A DNA stretch of 64,000 nucleotides from Datnioides undecimradiatus. Its lineage: Eukaryota; Chordata; Actinopteri; Lobotiformes; Datnioididae. The position numbers and the translations under genes are program-made. The notes below the pieces were generated by a model. That model worked only from the letters and a program-made list of their open reading frames with translations. It was not told the origin of the DNA and searched no databases. Location of the stretch: assembly GCA_008933995.1 (NCBI GenBank), contig WARS01000014.1, positions 2,403,192 through 2,467,191 on the forward strand, written 5' to 3'. Below, one piece after another: positions 53,701 through 64,000 of the stretch (the stretch's first letter is position 1; every line of letters starts with the position of its first letter).

Positions 53701-56700
53701 TGCTCGACAAGTTCAGAGAAAGCGCAAAAATCAATGAAAAACAATTTATCCCAATTTACAATGTGATTATAGTACATAACATTTTATATCATACACTTTT
53801 GTTGTTTGATTCTGGACCATTAAGGGACAGCTCATGTTTAGGGAAGTTAGCCTCCTCCAGCTCAGAATTCCTTAGTGGGATTCTCGCTCTTCCTATCAAT
53901 ATCTGCGGCAGCGGCTGCCAGAAGATTTGGTAGCTCTGGATGCCCGGGGCTGTAAATCTGGGCCAGGGGTTGTGTGGGATGCTCAGATAAATGGGTTGGG
54001 CTTTGTTTTATTGCAACACTGCATGTCTTAACTTTCTGTGTCTACCAGGGATTTAGAAAATTTGCTACTGTCCTTGGGCCTCTCTCTGCAACAGCGGCTC
54101 TGAGTCGGGTTTGAGTCAGCCCTGGTGCCCCAAGATTACATAAATATCCTCTATGAGCCATTCACCACTATATCCATGCTCCACTGTTTTGGTCGCTTTT
54201 TATCTTTAGCAGCGCTTTGTTTTTGCGTGGGTATGGGGTGCAAGACTGAGATTAAAAGGGAAACTGAGGATCTTCATTTAGCCCAATTTGACAAGTCCTT
54301 TCACACTGTGCTGACAAATTAAACGCAAAGTGTAAACATTTTCTCAATGGAGAAAATTCTGCTCTCAAGTCCTCTGCCCGGGACCCCTGCTAATGGATTT
54401 GACTAAAAAGACCTTTTACATGTGATGCAGCTGTTTGTCGTGTGCAGCAAAGCATCGATGTGAAGGAAAAGTGGGCCACCGAGACACAAAGCACAATTAT
54501 CCCCGAGGAAATATGTCACATTTCCGAACGTCTTTTGTGATAAGGTTTCTTCATTCGTGCTTCCTAATGTCTTCTTTCAGAAAGCACAGTGGCAAACAAA
54601 GGCAAAGATATGGCTTATTAGGTCAGTCCTGGATTCCTTTTTACACACTGATCATGGATCTGCTGGGTAAATCACATGAGTATCATTAGGATCAACCCTG
54701 AGGGGCCTTCGGGTGCAGCGTGTAAGTGTGTGCGTATGCTTGCTAATGACCTTCCTTTGGGATTTTTTTTTTCCCCAGCAGCCAATCAAGTAAAATAATG
54801 TGTAGCGTTCCAGCAGTCCTCCTGAAACACATTTTACAGTTCTGATGCCGTTTGCGCTGCAAAAATACACACAATGCTTCTTCCGTTCAATTATTTATTT
54901 CAGATATAGACTAGGGAGATAGCTTGGTCATACAAGAGGCTCAAAAAATGTAAATTCAATATCCTGTTTGGTGAATTGTTACTCTTCAGCAGCAATAGCA
55001 AATAACTCCATTCGACATCCCATTAGTTAACATATTACTTGGCGCCAGGCTACCAAAAAGCTTCAACAATAAATGCTTATTGTCACTGTTTGCTCTGGAG
55101 TTGAGGCTTCTGTGGAATTTTAAATGCACCAAATGTGTGTGAAGCAGGTTTGGATTGAAAGAGGATGTGATTAAAGAGAATAAGAGATGAGAATGCAAGT
55201 AAATTCTGGGGTGTCAGAAAACGTTGAATCATTTAGTAATTTTCAACATGGCAGGGAGATCTGCCTCAATCAAAAAAATCTTCACATGAAAGAGGAAAGC
55301 GCAAAATAACTCCGGGATACAATTCAGTAGCATTTGTATTCTGCTTGTTGTTTGTGTATCGCAGTGGGGGGAAAAAGGATAGTAAAGCCGTAGTTGTCCA
55401 CAGCATGAATAAAACAAACTTGGCAGATTTTTGTTTGACTGGCTTTTCCCAGCCCAGAGCTCACTTGTCAAAAGGCTTATCCAGGCTTACCTTTCTCCAA
55501 CCTAACCATTTTCCTCTTGTTTCTTTTCAATCTCACCTCTTCCTTCTGTCCTTGCTCTTATCCTCTCTGATCCCCTCTCCATTCCTGCTACTCTCACAGA
55601 ACCATTTCTATCCAACAGTATCATTTCACTCTTCTGCTTTAGGACTGAACTGCCCACCACTATTATGTCATTCAACACCTGTACTTAAACACAGTTGAAA
55701 TTCACTGTGGGCACAAGCCAAAAGGACCTACAGAGGGAGAGAAACTACAACTCTGGAGTCTCTTGTCCCAAATCTACCTTCCTGTTGTACTGATTTGAGA
55801 GACAGGATGCGTGTGTTCCACTTTTAGTGCATGGAAATACCGTATATTAATAATCACGGATGCATCCCACATAGTTACAGCGTTCTACAAATAATATGCG
55901 ATTATGGATTTTGGAGCACATCATTTGGGCAGTTGTAGCAAAACCCTCAAATCTGTGCTACTTAAAGGATCAGAAAAGCGCCTCGAGGATCCCTCTAGTC
56001 TTATGTGTTCGCCCACATCACCAAACTCCCCCGAAACAAAACTTTCTCAACAGTGAAAACAGACAAGAAACTCATCAAAATATCAAATCCCCAGCTCCTC
56101 CCCTCTTCCGCACTGTTTCACTCAAGCCATTGTCATAGTGACCTACAGCCACCAATTCATCAGAGCTGCCATCTTGGGAGAGTAAGCCACAAGGCTATTT
56201 CTGTAATGACCCAGATTTTCAGGTGAATCTGGATCCATATCAATGTAATGAGCTGCAGCAAGTCAAAGTCATATTAGTCATATTAGGTCAAATAAACTCT
56301 ATTTAGCACGGATTTTAAAACTTGACACGTGTTTCAAATAAATCAATGAGCTAACTGATTTATAATTCAAGCGGCAAGAGCACAGCAAAGTGTGCATTGT
56401 GCCTTTAAAACACAATCAGGGAAAATTCCCCACTCTAATTTCCTTTCTTGGTAATTTTGTCAGATTAATATCAAGTCAATTTCCTGGAGCCTGTTCTTAC
56501 ATCGAGTGATGGCATGATGATGGTATCATTGGAAGAAGGCTATAATTGTGGAGGATGGCTCCTTTTGGGAGGAATATGGGCACAGATGGGGCCTGAGTTT
56601 GATGGAGGAATTTCTCTGTCCTCAAAGGCTATCAGGATGCATTGCCAAGCTGGCAAGAGATATAAATAGACTACAGACAGGAGCAGGTCTACATGTAAGC

Positions 56701-57845
56701 ACCAAAATAAACCAATCCCAAAGCAGATACCATCCTATTAAGGTAGAGGGTTTACAATGTCATTAAGGCACATTTAAACAGCTTCCTCACTGTAAACCAC
56801 AGTAGTATTGAGACAATCAGACCGGATTTGGTTGTTAACTATTTACTGATCCCTATAGTGTTTTATTCCTCCTCTATGTATTCCTACTACAAAAGGACAC
56901 AGTGGACATCCATCAAAGGGCTAACAGCCAGACATCCACTCACACTCACATTTCATACCTACAGGCAACTCTGAGTCTCCAGACAACCTGATTTACATGT
57001 ACGTGAGGTGTGGGAGGAAATGTGAGCATCAGTACAGAGACCACTATCACAGAAGACACCAAGGGCACGTATTAAGTCCTATAGTTTTTAGGATTTGTGG
57101 GTTTTATTAAACCCCCAGTCAGGTCATTAAAGCCTTAGTTTATATTCTACAATTACACATAAATATTGGCTGGTTCAGGCCTAAAAAATAAAGCTGAAGG
57201 GCTTTGGTATTTCTCGACTACAATTATCTCCCTAGAATTAAAAACGAGGTTAAAAACATTTTTAAAAGATCAAATTCATGAAAAAAATACTAAATACAAG
57301 CACAAAGAAAATGCAGGGAAAATATCATCTAATTATCTCAGTCTTTACAAATGTGTGGCAAAGGGGTGGCAAAGAAACAACTTGGTCCCTACGGGGACAC
57401 AGCATGAGGGTGGAAAATGACCAAACCATTTCAATCCTTTACATTTATGATTCACATAATGTTTTATTTCGTCTCCTGGATTCTCGGTAGCCAGAAGAGT
57501 GAGATGGAAAATAAGAGCTAAATAAATAATAACTTAGTCAGCTCACAACTGTGCCTAATGCCTTCTCTGTGTACTATAACAAATACAGGTGAAAAGTGTG
57601 GTGCAAAGCCTGCCTCAAAACAGATTTAAAGGATATAAATAAACACTTCTGCATTATTTACAATTTGCCTTGAGCAAAAAAGAAAGAAAGAAAAAAAGAA
57701 GGAAAGGAGGAAGTATAACGCTGACACTGGACTCAATGTCAGCACCGTCTGGCTAAAAGAAAAGATGAGACGACGCAAAAGAGTCAACTTGTGGTGCAGG
57801 GTTGTGTGAGAATACGACGACCGACCAACCAGTGGCAGAGGAGGG

Positions 57846-57848
<3 letters not shown>

Positions 57849-57876
<28 letters not shown>

Positions 57877-57890
57877 CTGTGTGTGTGAGC
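57849..57890. repeat. (GT)n microsatellite
   Basis: About twenty GT units with a single CT interruption. A cysteine/valine-repeat reading frame crossing it is not a gene. Confidence 0.93.
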
Positions 57891-59689
57891 GAGAGGAAGG
57901 ATCTCAATTAATCTCTTGCATTACTGCAGTCATTTCCACTCTCTTCATCACCAGCAGCATGTGCTCTGTGAGATTTAAAATATTTAAATCTGTAATCTGT
58001 CAGCATTATGAGGTTAACACACACTCACAAGACTGGTGTCCTATCCGTCACCACGCTCTCCGCTTCACACGGACCCACATAGATCACAAGGTCTCGACGT
58101 GGCCTTTTGTAGTCCTGGCTGGAAAAGACTTTGCGGCCGGTGTCTGTAATTTCTCAACAGTGGTACAGACATGCTGCTGCTGGACCCTGGAGAAAAATTA
58201 AGGGAAATGTGCACGGCTGGAAGAAAAAAAAAAAAAGCTGCGGCACTGCGAAGCGCAAGTAAGCCTCTAATTGTTTCCCCAGTGTATGCGACCCAGTGAC
58301 TCCGGAGGAGTTCTTCCTTGTTCTTTTACTACGGGTAAACCAGCATTCATTATTGATTTGGTGGCACAGACTCTTACACAACATGGTCTTATGAGTGGGC
58401 CTAAGTGTTTTGTCAGTTTGGTTTGCAGCTGCATTAGAGCCTCACTAATACACTCTCTTTCACCTTTCTTACACATCCTGCCATATTGTCCTAAAACTAC
58501 TGAATTAATAACTAAGAATGAATAAACTGAATAGGATTAAAGCTTGAACGACAGTGACCCGTACAGTATGTGAATATTAGGTTGATGGAAGACACTCCAA
58601 CGTAGCCCATTTAGCCAGCTCCATGTCATGTCTTCATACGACAGGCTTTTACTAAGCTCCTTAAGAGCCTGCCCCAGGGGATCTATGGTAGGCTGGAGGT
58701 ACTGACTCAGGCCTTATCTCCACTAATTTACCCCATGAATTAGACGAGCCCTCGCGCCTGTGTCCTGCCAGACCCACACAATACTCACTCCATGTTAAGA
58801 AAATGAGGAGAGAAAGGGGCTTAGCGATTGCTTGGTTGGATAAGAAGCTGGGGAATTGACAGGGGAAAGGCACCCTCCGCCACATCAACTTTACCTGGAC
58901 AGTTGTGTTCATCCCCAGGATTTAAAAGTGTTGATTCCCTGTCACTTGTCTGTATATTTTCAGGGTGGATTAAGTGGAGTAAAATGCAATTTGAATCATG
59001 CGGATTAAGGTGAACTTTTCAACAAAACAAACAGGCAGGGCTTCACCCCTGTCAGCCACAAAGTAAGGACAGACTGACTGTTCCTTTGTTCATTTCACGC
59101 TTGCTTTAAATATTTCTCTGACAGACATTTTAAAATCCAAATGAGCTGGCAAGCTACAGATGTGCACTTAAAGAGCACGGGAAGTGCAGGACCACAGATA
59201 TCTATCCATAAATTGGGCGAGTCAGTTGTTTGTCACATCATGCTGCACGTGCAAGTGGAAAGCAAATCATTCATAGTCATCGTCTGCTACTGTGACACTT
59301 CCGCAAAGTCAAATCAATGGAGTGTAAACAAACTTGCATACGCTGCTTCAGTGGATTGATTCCTGCACGCCGCCGGTAAAAAGGTCACCCATGTCATTTG
59401 CATGTTCCACATGAACGAGATGAACTGAACTTCATCCCAATCTAAGCTTACGTAAGTCTAAAGTACAGCTTTGCATCCGATGGCCTCCCTCTGTATCATG
59501 ACAGGCTGCATCCCACCTCCCCAACCTCGCACTGTTTCTCTCCATGTGATGCATTTTTTAAAAGTCTCCTTTAAAAAAAGAAAAGCAATCAGAAATAGCT
59601 CCTCTCTACTGCCACACGTTTGTTCACGCCCGTGATTTCAACGCAGTCGGCTTCGTCCTCAGTCTGTGTATTATTGAGCGTAAATTGTC

Positions 59690-59718
59690 TAATTAATAAA
59701 TAAATAATAAATAGATAA
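59690..59718. repeat. AT-rich (AATA)n-like repeat
   Basis: Imperfect AATA/AATAAATA units in the large first intron. Confidence 0.7.
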
Positions 59719-62487
59719 CTTCTGGCAGACAGTGAGTGGAGACATACTGTGTGACATCTGCTTTGTAGTTAGAATGGCGATGTCCAAAAGAATCTTGTTT
59801 ACTAAGCAGACATTGGTCCTTGGCAGGGAAACCTGTTAGTCAAGGGAGATGTTTTTGGGCCATGAACAATGTAAAATCTCTGTTAAATATGTTATGTGCA
59901 GTAGTCTTGAGGCGCATCGCTGTGCCTCAGGCCAAAAACCATTTTGTTAGTCAAACAAAGACTCTTTCATCTTTTCACAGATTTAACAAATACGTCTTAT
60001 TCATTATTAAAACGAATATGACACAAGTGTATCTTGTGAATTGCAGCTTGTCTTGAGTAATACTTAAAAAAAAAACAATCGGGGTATTTTTCTGCGATTC
60101 TGACACAAAAGGTGTGATTTAATGATTGTGAAAGCGCATCCTCCTGAGAAAATATGAAGAGACAAGTTTATCCTCCTTCATTAGTCACTGTACATCTGTG
60201 TGGGGAGCTGGAGAGGGGGCTCAGTTGACACGCCATGATGCAGTCTGCTTTCTGCCCCATCCGGTATCTCTGCACTACCACTGTTGTGTAGGGCAATTAA
60301 AAAACCTGAGGGACTTTGAATCATTTACATTTTAAGTGGTAATAATGTGAACACTGAATTCTCTCTCTAAATGAATCTCCTCTCCTGCACCAACATAAGA
60401 AGTGATAGTTTAAAGGAAGTCTGTAAACTATCTGTAAACGGTTTGGTAAGACATTTCGAAAGTGTGTCTCTTTATGAGCGCCAGCCATCAAGACCAAGCA
60501 ATCCTCTTGTTTGTTTGGTAATGTGGTGCAAAACTAATCTGCATTAAATCCAAATTCTCCACAAATGCCTTTTTCTTTTTGTGCGTCTGACATTGCAAAG
60601 TTGTGAAAACGGTGCTGGAACAATGACAGGCTTTTCCTCGAGTATGGGATAGGCGGTGATAGGACGTATTTTTCAGAAGGTCAGAGGTATCCATTTGGGA
60701 AATTATTCAGCTCCTGCTCCTGCTGCTCCAAGACAACATGTCAAACACAATGAAGAATATTAGAAAACACAAATAACCTTCCACAGCCTCTCTCATATGT
60801 GCAACAGCACACCTCTGCATATCCACGGAGGAGCTCTCACACGCGCTCACACACCTTCGTTCACGCGTCTGGATGTGAGAGCAATAACGAGAGCATGCTG
60901 GAAAAGAAACTGAAGGCTAAAGAACAAGAGGCCTCTCGGGCCAGAGACCAATGAGTGGCTCATCCATGTTAAGTCAGGCCAAGACGTACTCAGGTGTATT
61001 CACTTTAGGTCAGGACGAAGCCTTGCTGACCTTTGCAGCAGACAGGGAGTCTCATGGAGCTTTTCTTGAGCAGTCCTAAGACTCACTGGGTAAACAACAG
61101 ACCCGACGCCGCACTTTGAAATGCTGTTCGTATGTGTGTCTGGCAGTGATCACATGTGGACCACTCCTCGATTGCCCCAACCCCTCGGGCTAAATATGTC
61201 TAGCCAATGAACAAATTCATCAGGCAGCATTGTTGGTAATTTTTCCTCCAACAGCTGAAACACAAAGCTGAAGGGGGAAAAATGCTTTAGAGAAAGAGTG
61301 AAGAATGGATATTAAAACAGCAGGGAACTTGAAAAATAGCACTTCACTGGACTGGAATACAAACACTGAAGGGCCAGAGAGAGAATTCACAAGCAGCAGC
61401 AGCATGCATAATCCTTCACATGATACTGAAGACACACATACAATATAAATGAACACAATTCCCTGCAAATCAAATCCAAGGAGTGCTAATCATATTTCAT
61501 AGGGTGGTTTTTAAATGCGCTCAACACAAACTAAGAATTCTATGTGTCTGTCTTATTATTACCCATTAAGAGCTTCTTTCATCAATAGAGTGGTATGCAT
61601 GCCAAATAAAAGGCTGGATCGTTTCCTAAATGCTTAAGTTTCAGGGACACATTGCTTATTCAACCAATCACCATGACAACTCTTGCTTGACATTTTCACT
61701 CCCTCTTCCCTTTTTTGGGGGAGTTCAACTCTCACAGTTAATTATTCCTTCTACCATTGACTACAATGAGGCTATTTATCGCTGAGCTTCTGCCATGTGT
61801 CCAGGAATTTCAGATTGTGAGGAAGCAGATGCATGAGGCCTGCAGGATCACTCTGCTGGTTTAAATTTAGCAGTACACTCTCTCCTTCTACAAGAAATGT
61901 GTGTTCTGTGGTGTCTACAGCTTTCACAGAAATGACTAAAAGTGGAAAATGATGTTGTTTACCTTGAAAATATAGGAGGGTGTTTGAATAATCAGTGTTG
62001 ACAAGTGGTTGACTCTTTGGGCTAACACCTCAGAAAGAACTGAAGTGATGGGTAGATATGAAAACATACCTGTATACCTTATTCATCTCTCTATGACTCT
62101 AAATGACAGAAAGAACCACTCTTAATTATAAGCTCGTTATGATGCATGGGGTTCTCATGCATTAGGGCTCAGCATTCACACCGAGGAGCTCCCTATTCAT
62201 TCACAAACTTACAATCGAATCAATTCTTGTGCAAAACTCCAAAAAAAGGAAAAAAGAGGAGGAATATGGGGATCCCCACGCATGCATGTGTCAGAATATC
62301 CTGCCCCTCACCTCAACAGATGGAGGTATATAGCTGGCTACAAACTGGTGGCAGCTCCCACTCGCATGATGAAATCTTTGATCTGGTGTCATCCTGGGGG
62401 ACTTGATTTACTCATTCTTCGTTTTATTCCCGTTCAACTTCGGAGCTTGCGATTTCATCTGCTGAAAGCAAAGTGACCAGGCTATTT

Positions 62488-62505
62488 CTTTTTTTTTTTT
62501 TTTTT
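62488..62505. repeat. Poly-T homopolymer
   Basis: About eighteen consecutive T on the plus strand, roughly 480 bp inside the intron from the putative upstream exon. Confidence 0.85.
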
Positions 62506-62987
62506 AAAGGCAAGAGCGGAATGAGAGGGAGAGCTCGCGCGTCACTGCTCCATCACGCACACAAGATGTCTTTATGCACAAGTAACAAGTGACCTGAACA
62601 ATTACCACAAGCATTTATTTTCTGCATCGGCGTTTGCAGCGCGGAGGTCTTGTAACATGTAACATGTGTCAACGTGGGTAAAACACACACGCACAGTTAA
62701 TCCAGCATCCAAAGACAGACTCGGGGTAGTCCGTTCAAGTCACAGAATCCAAATGCGTTTTTGGAAGTATACGTGCTTCGTGCCGGTTTACAACGCATCG
62801 TCGATGTCTAATCACCAACCACCACTCTTTATTTTTACAGAAAAAAACAGACAGATAAGTCGTATCATTTGAGTCCAAGTATCCCGATAAATCCACCCCC
62901 CACCGCATCCCTCTAATTCATTCACCACGCAGACAGCCTCAAGATTTTTCCCTTCAGCTGCTCATCAAGTATCATGAAATGACTCAC

Positions 62988-63027
62988 CTGCCTTGTCGAG
63001 GCGTAAATTCCCCCATGCCTTGCTTTT
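62988..63027 (-). other. nlgn3: Putative non-coding 5' UTR exon of nlgn3
   Basis: On the minus strand a 40-nt segment ends at 62988 in a near-perfect donor, CAG|GTGAGT. It is preceded at 63028 by a convincing acceptor: a long T-rich tract and TATCATTATTTCCAG. Two models fit. In one this is a small internal non-coding exon, spliced from a first exon higher in the CpG-rich patch. In the other the donor ends a single longer first exon reaching to about 63.4 kb and the acceptor is fortuitous. Either supplies the upstream exon required by the strong acceptor at 40395. It contains an ATG, but no neuroligin coding sequence. Transcript data would decide. Confidence 0.45.
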
Positions 63028-63221
63028 CTGGAAATAATGATAGAAAAATAAAAATTAAAAAAAAAGCCGGAACAATGTTTCACTGTTTCGGGTTCTTCAC
63101 TTGCAGTCGGGTATACATGTACTCCAAATATCCGTATAGTCTGCGCACTGCTTCTGGTTTTTCGTTAATGACCTTCCCGTGAAGCGATACCGGCTCTCGT
63201 TATCCTCACTCCGCTGTCATT

Positions 63222-63239
63222 TTAATGCATTTCTCCCAT
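63222..63239 (-). other. Short upstream ORF in the putative leader
   Basis: If this region is transcribed, ATG GGA GAA ATG CAT TAA forms a five-codon frame in the leader, closely followed by another ATG frame that stops after four codons (within 63202-63217). Minor; depends on where transcription starts. Confidence 0.25.
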
Positions 63240-63470
63240 GATGCTGTTGTTGTTGTTTTTTCCAGAGGGAAGCTCTTCTCCTAGTCCTCCTGGTGCGTTT
63301 GATGCTCTTGCCTTGACTCTTCGGCTCAACACGAGCTTCGCGGGAGCGCGCTGCGCGACCCCGGCTGGATATTCGGGAGCGCCGACTGGAGATGGAGAGG
63401 AGAGTTACTAGGTAACCAAGGGCACACGCATCATACATGAAAAGGAGCCGAGGATTTATGCCTCCCAACT
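63240..63470 (-). promoter_or_regulatory. nlgn3: CpG-rich patch: putative nlgn3 promoter / first exon
   Basis: Around fourteen CpG dinucleotides fall in roughly 95 bp (63293-63390), far above the rest of the window, which is CpG-poor. On the minus strand a TATA-like CATAAATCC (63452-63460) sits upstream, and a palindromic X-box lies between it and the CpG cluster. The patch is on the correct side of the CAG|GTGAGT donor at 62988 to be the promoter and first exon. An open frame on the minus strand here (arginine/serine-rich, ending at 63217) is probably leader or chance, as it has no neuroligin similarity. The transcription start cannot be placed from sequence alone. Confidence 0.45.
63404..63416. 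promoter_or_regulatory. RFX-type X-box (GTTACTAGGTAAC)
   Basis: On the minus strand the site reads GTTACC-T-AGTAAC, which fits the RFX consensus GTNRCC-N(0-3)-RGYAAC in both half-sites. Palindromic X-boxes near transcription starts are bound by RFX factors, which act in ciliated cells and neurons. It lies beside the CpG-rich putative promoter. The motif is seen; binding is inference. Confidence 0.5.
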
Positions 63471-64000
63471 ATGCTCTTCCCATCTGCTCAGCCTGTCTTT
63501 GACAGGTCATCAAAAACGGCCTTTTTTCATATTTCACTCATGCTCCACTCCAGTGTCTCTTCCATAAAGTACAATATCCTCCTATTAAAGGCATCATTCT
63601 GTGCACGGTAGTTGGTCTAATAGTAAAAATTCTTCAATTGTCAGAGTTATTACGTTTTCTAGGAATTTCCCTTTAAGTCAATGTTAAATTCTAATAAAGA
63701 AACGCTATTTACAATGATAACAAACTGTTAAGAGCAAGGAGGAAGACTTTTATGAGGCTGGAGGAAATTCATGGAAGAAAAAGAGGGCAATGCAAAAGTT
63801 CCTTAAATGCTGAATAGGCTAGTTAGAACCTAATAAACTACAGAATAGTTCTTTGCAGGGACGTGGTTGATGTTGCATTTCTCACTCAATAAATTAACTC
63901 AAGGCTATTAAAGCTACTTCACAACCTCAACTCAATGCTCACGATTGTGAGCCAATAAAGTAATAGAAAGAAATATAAGGGTGGCGGCGGCTGGGGTGAC
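63471..64000. other. Upstream flank of the putative nlgn3 promoter
   Basis: AT-rich sequence with no recognised gene, RNA or repeat. It may contain proximal regulatory sites, but none stands out. The last 20 bp (GTGGCGGCGGCTGGGG) become GC-rich at the window edge. Confidence 0.5.

Larger units (their letters stand above)
40396..62987 (-). other. nlgn3: nlgn3 first large intron
   Basis: About 22.6 kb between the putative upstream non-coding exon and the first coding exon. It contains a fish interspersed repeat (46.44-46.70 kb), a 54-bp GT microsatellite (48.41 kb), a degraded inverted-repeat transposon (49.69-49.90 kb), a purine-rich patch (50.65-50.72 kb), a GT repeat (57.85 kb) and homopolymers. 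Large first introns of neuronal adhesion genes often hold enhancers, but I cannot tell conserved from neutral sequence without alignment. Further non-coding exons could be hidden here. No protein-coding gene was recognised on either strand. Confidence 0.6.

Noticed and set aside
53430..53933. 167-codon open frame on the plus strand
   Set aside because: The product shows no domain or motif and lies inside the nlgn3 first intron with no promoter or splice evidence; treated as chance.

Overview
The window is vertebrate nuclear DNA, most likely from a teleost fish. It is AT-rich, has low gene density, is full of dinucleotide and tetranucleotide microsatellites, and carries at least two repeats of types I recall from fish genomes. 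There are no operons, Shine-Dalgarno sites or long bacterial-type reading frames. Every convincing coding segment belongs to one split gene on the minus strand: the 5' half of a neuroligin gene, best matched to neuroligin-3 (nlgn3). Neuroligins are postsynaptic adhesion proteins with an extracellular cholinesterase-like domain that binds presynaptic neurexins. Teleosts usually have two nlgn3 paralogues, and I cannot say which one this is.

In transcription order (high to low coordinate): a small CpG-rich, promoter-like patch with an RFX-type X-box near 63240-63470; a putative 40-nt non-coding exon, or the 3' end of a longer first exon, ending in a strong donor (62988-63027); an intron of about 22.6 kb; an exon with 5' UTR, start codon, signal peptide and the N-terminus of the cholinesterase-like domain (39681-40395); the 60-nt basic cassette exon A1 (38551-38610); the 60-nt acidic cassette exon A2 (30254-30313); and the 150-nt constant exon carrying the [11 protein letters not shown] segment (22220-22369). 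The remaining 22 kb (1-22219) is intron. The later exons, covering the rest of the cholinesterase-like domain, stalk, membrane helix and PDZ-binding tail, lie outside the window.

All four coding exons meet at the same codon phase, so A1 and A2 can be used singly, together or not at all without breaking the frame. A TGCATG (Rbfox-type) motif lies 27 nt downstream of A2, whose donor is weak, as expected for a regulated neuronal exon. The remaining features are simple repeats, a degraded inverted-repeat transposon, a common fish interspersed repeat, a probable LINE 3' tail, and one unrecognised coding-like open stretch at 20582-20869. I see no second gene, RNA gene, CRISPR array or clearly new system. 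The most informative content is the splice architecture of nlgn3 and its possible regulatory sequences.
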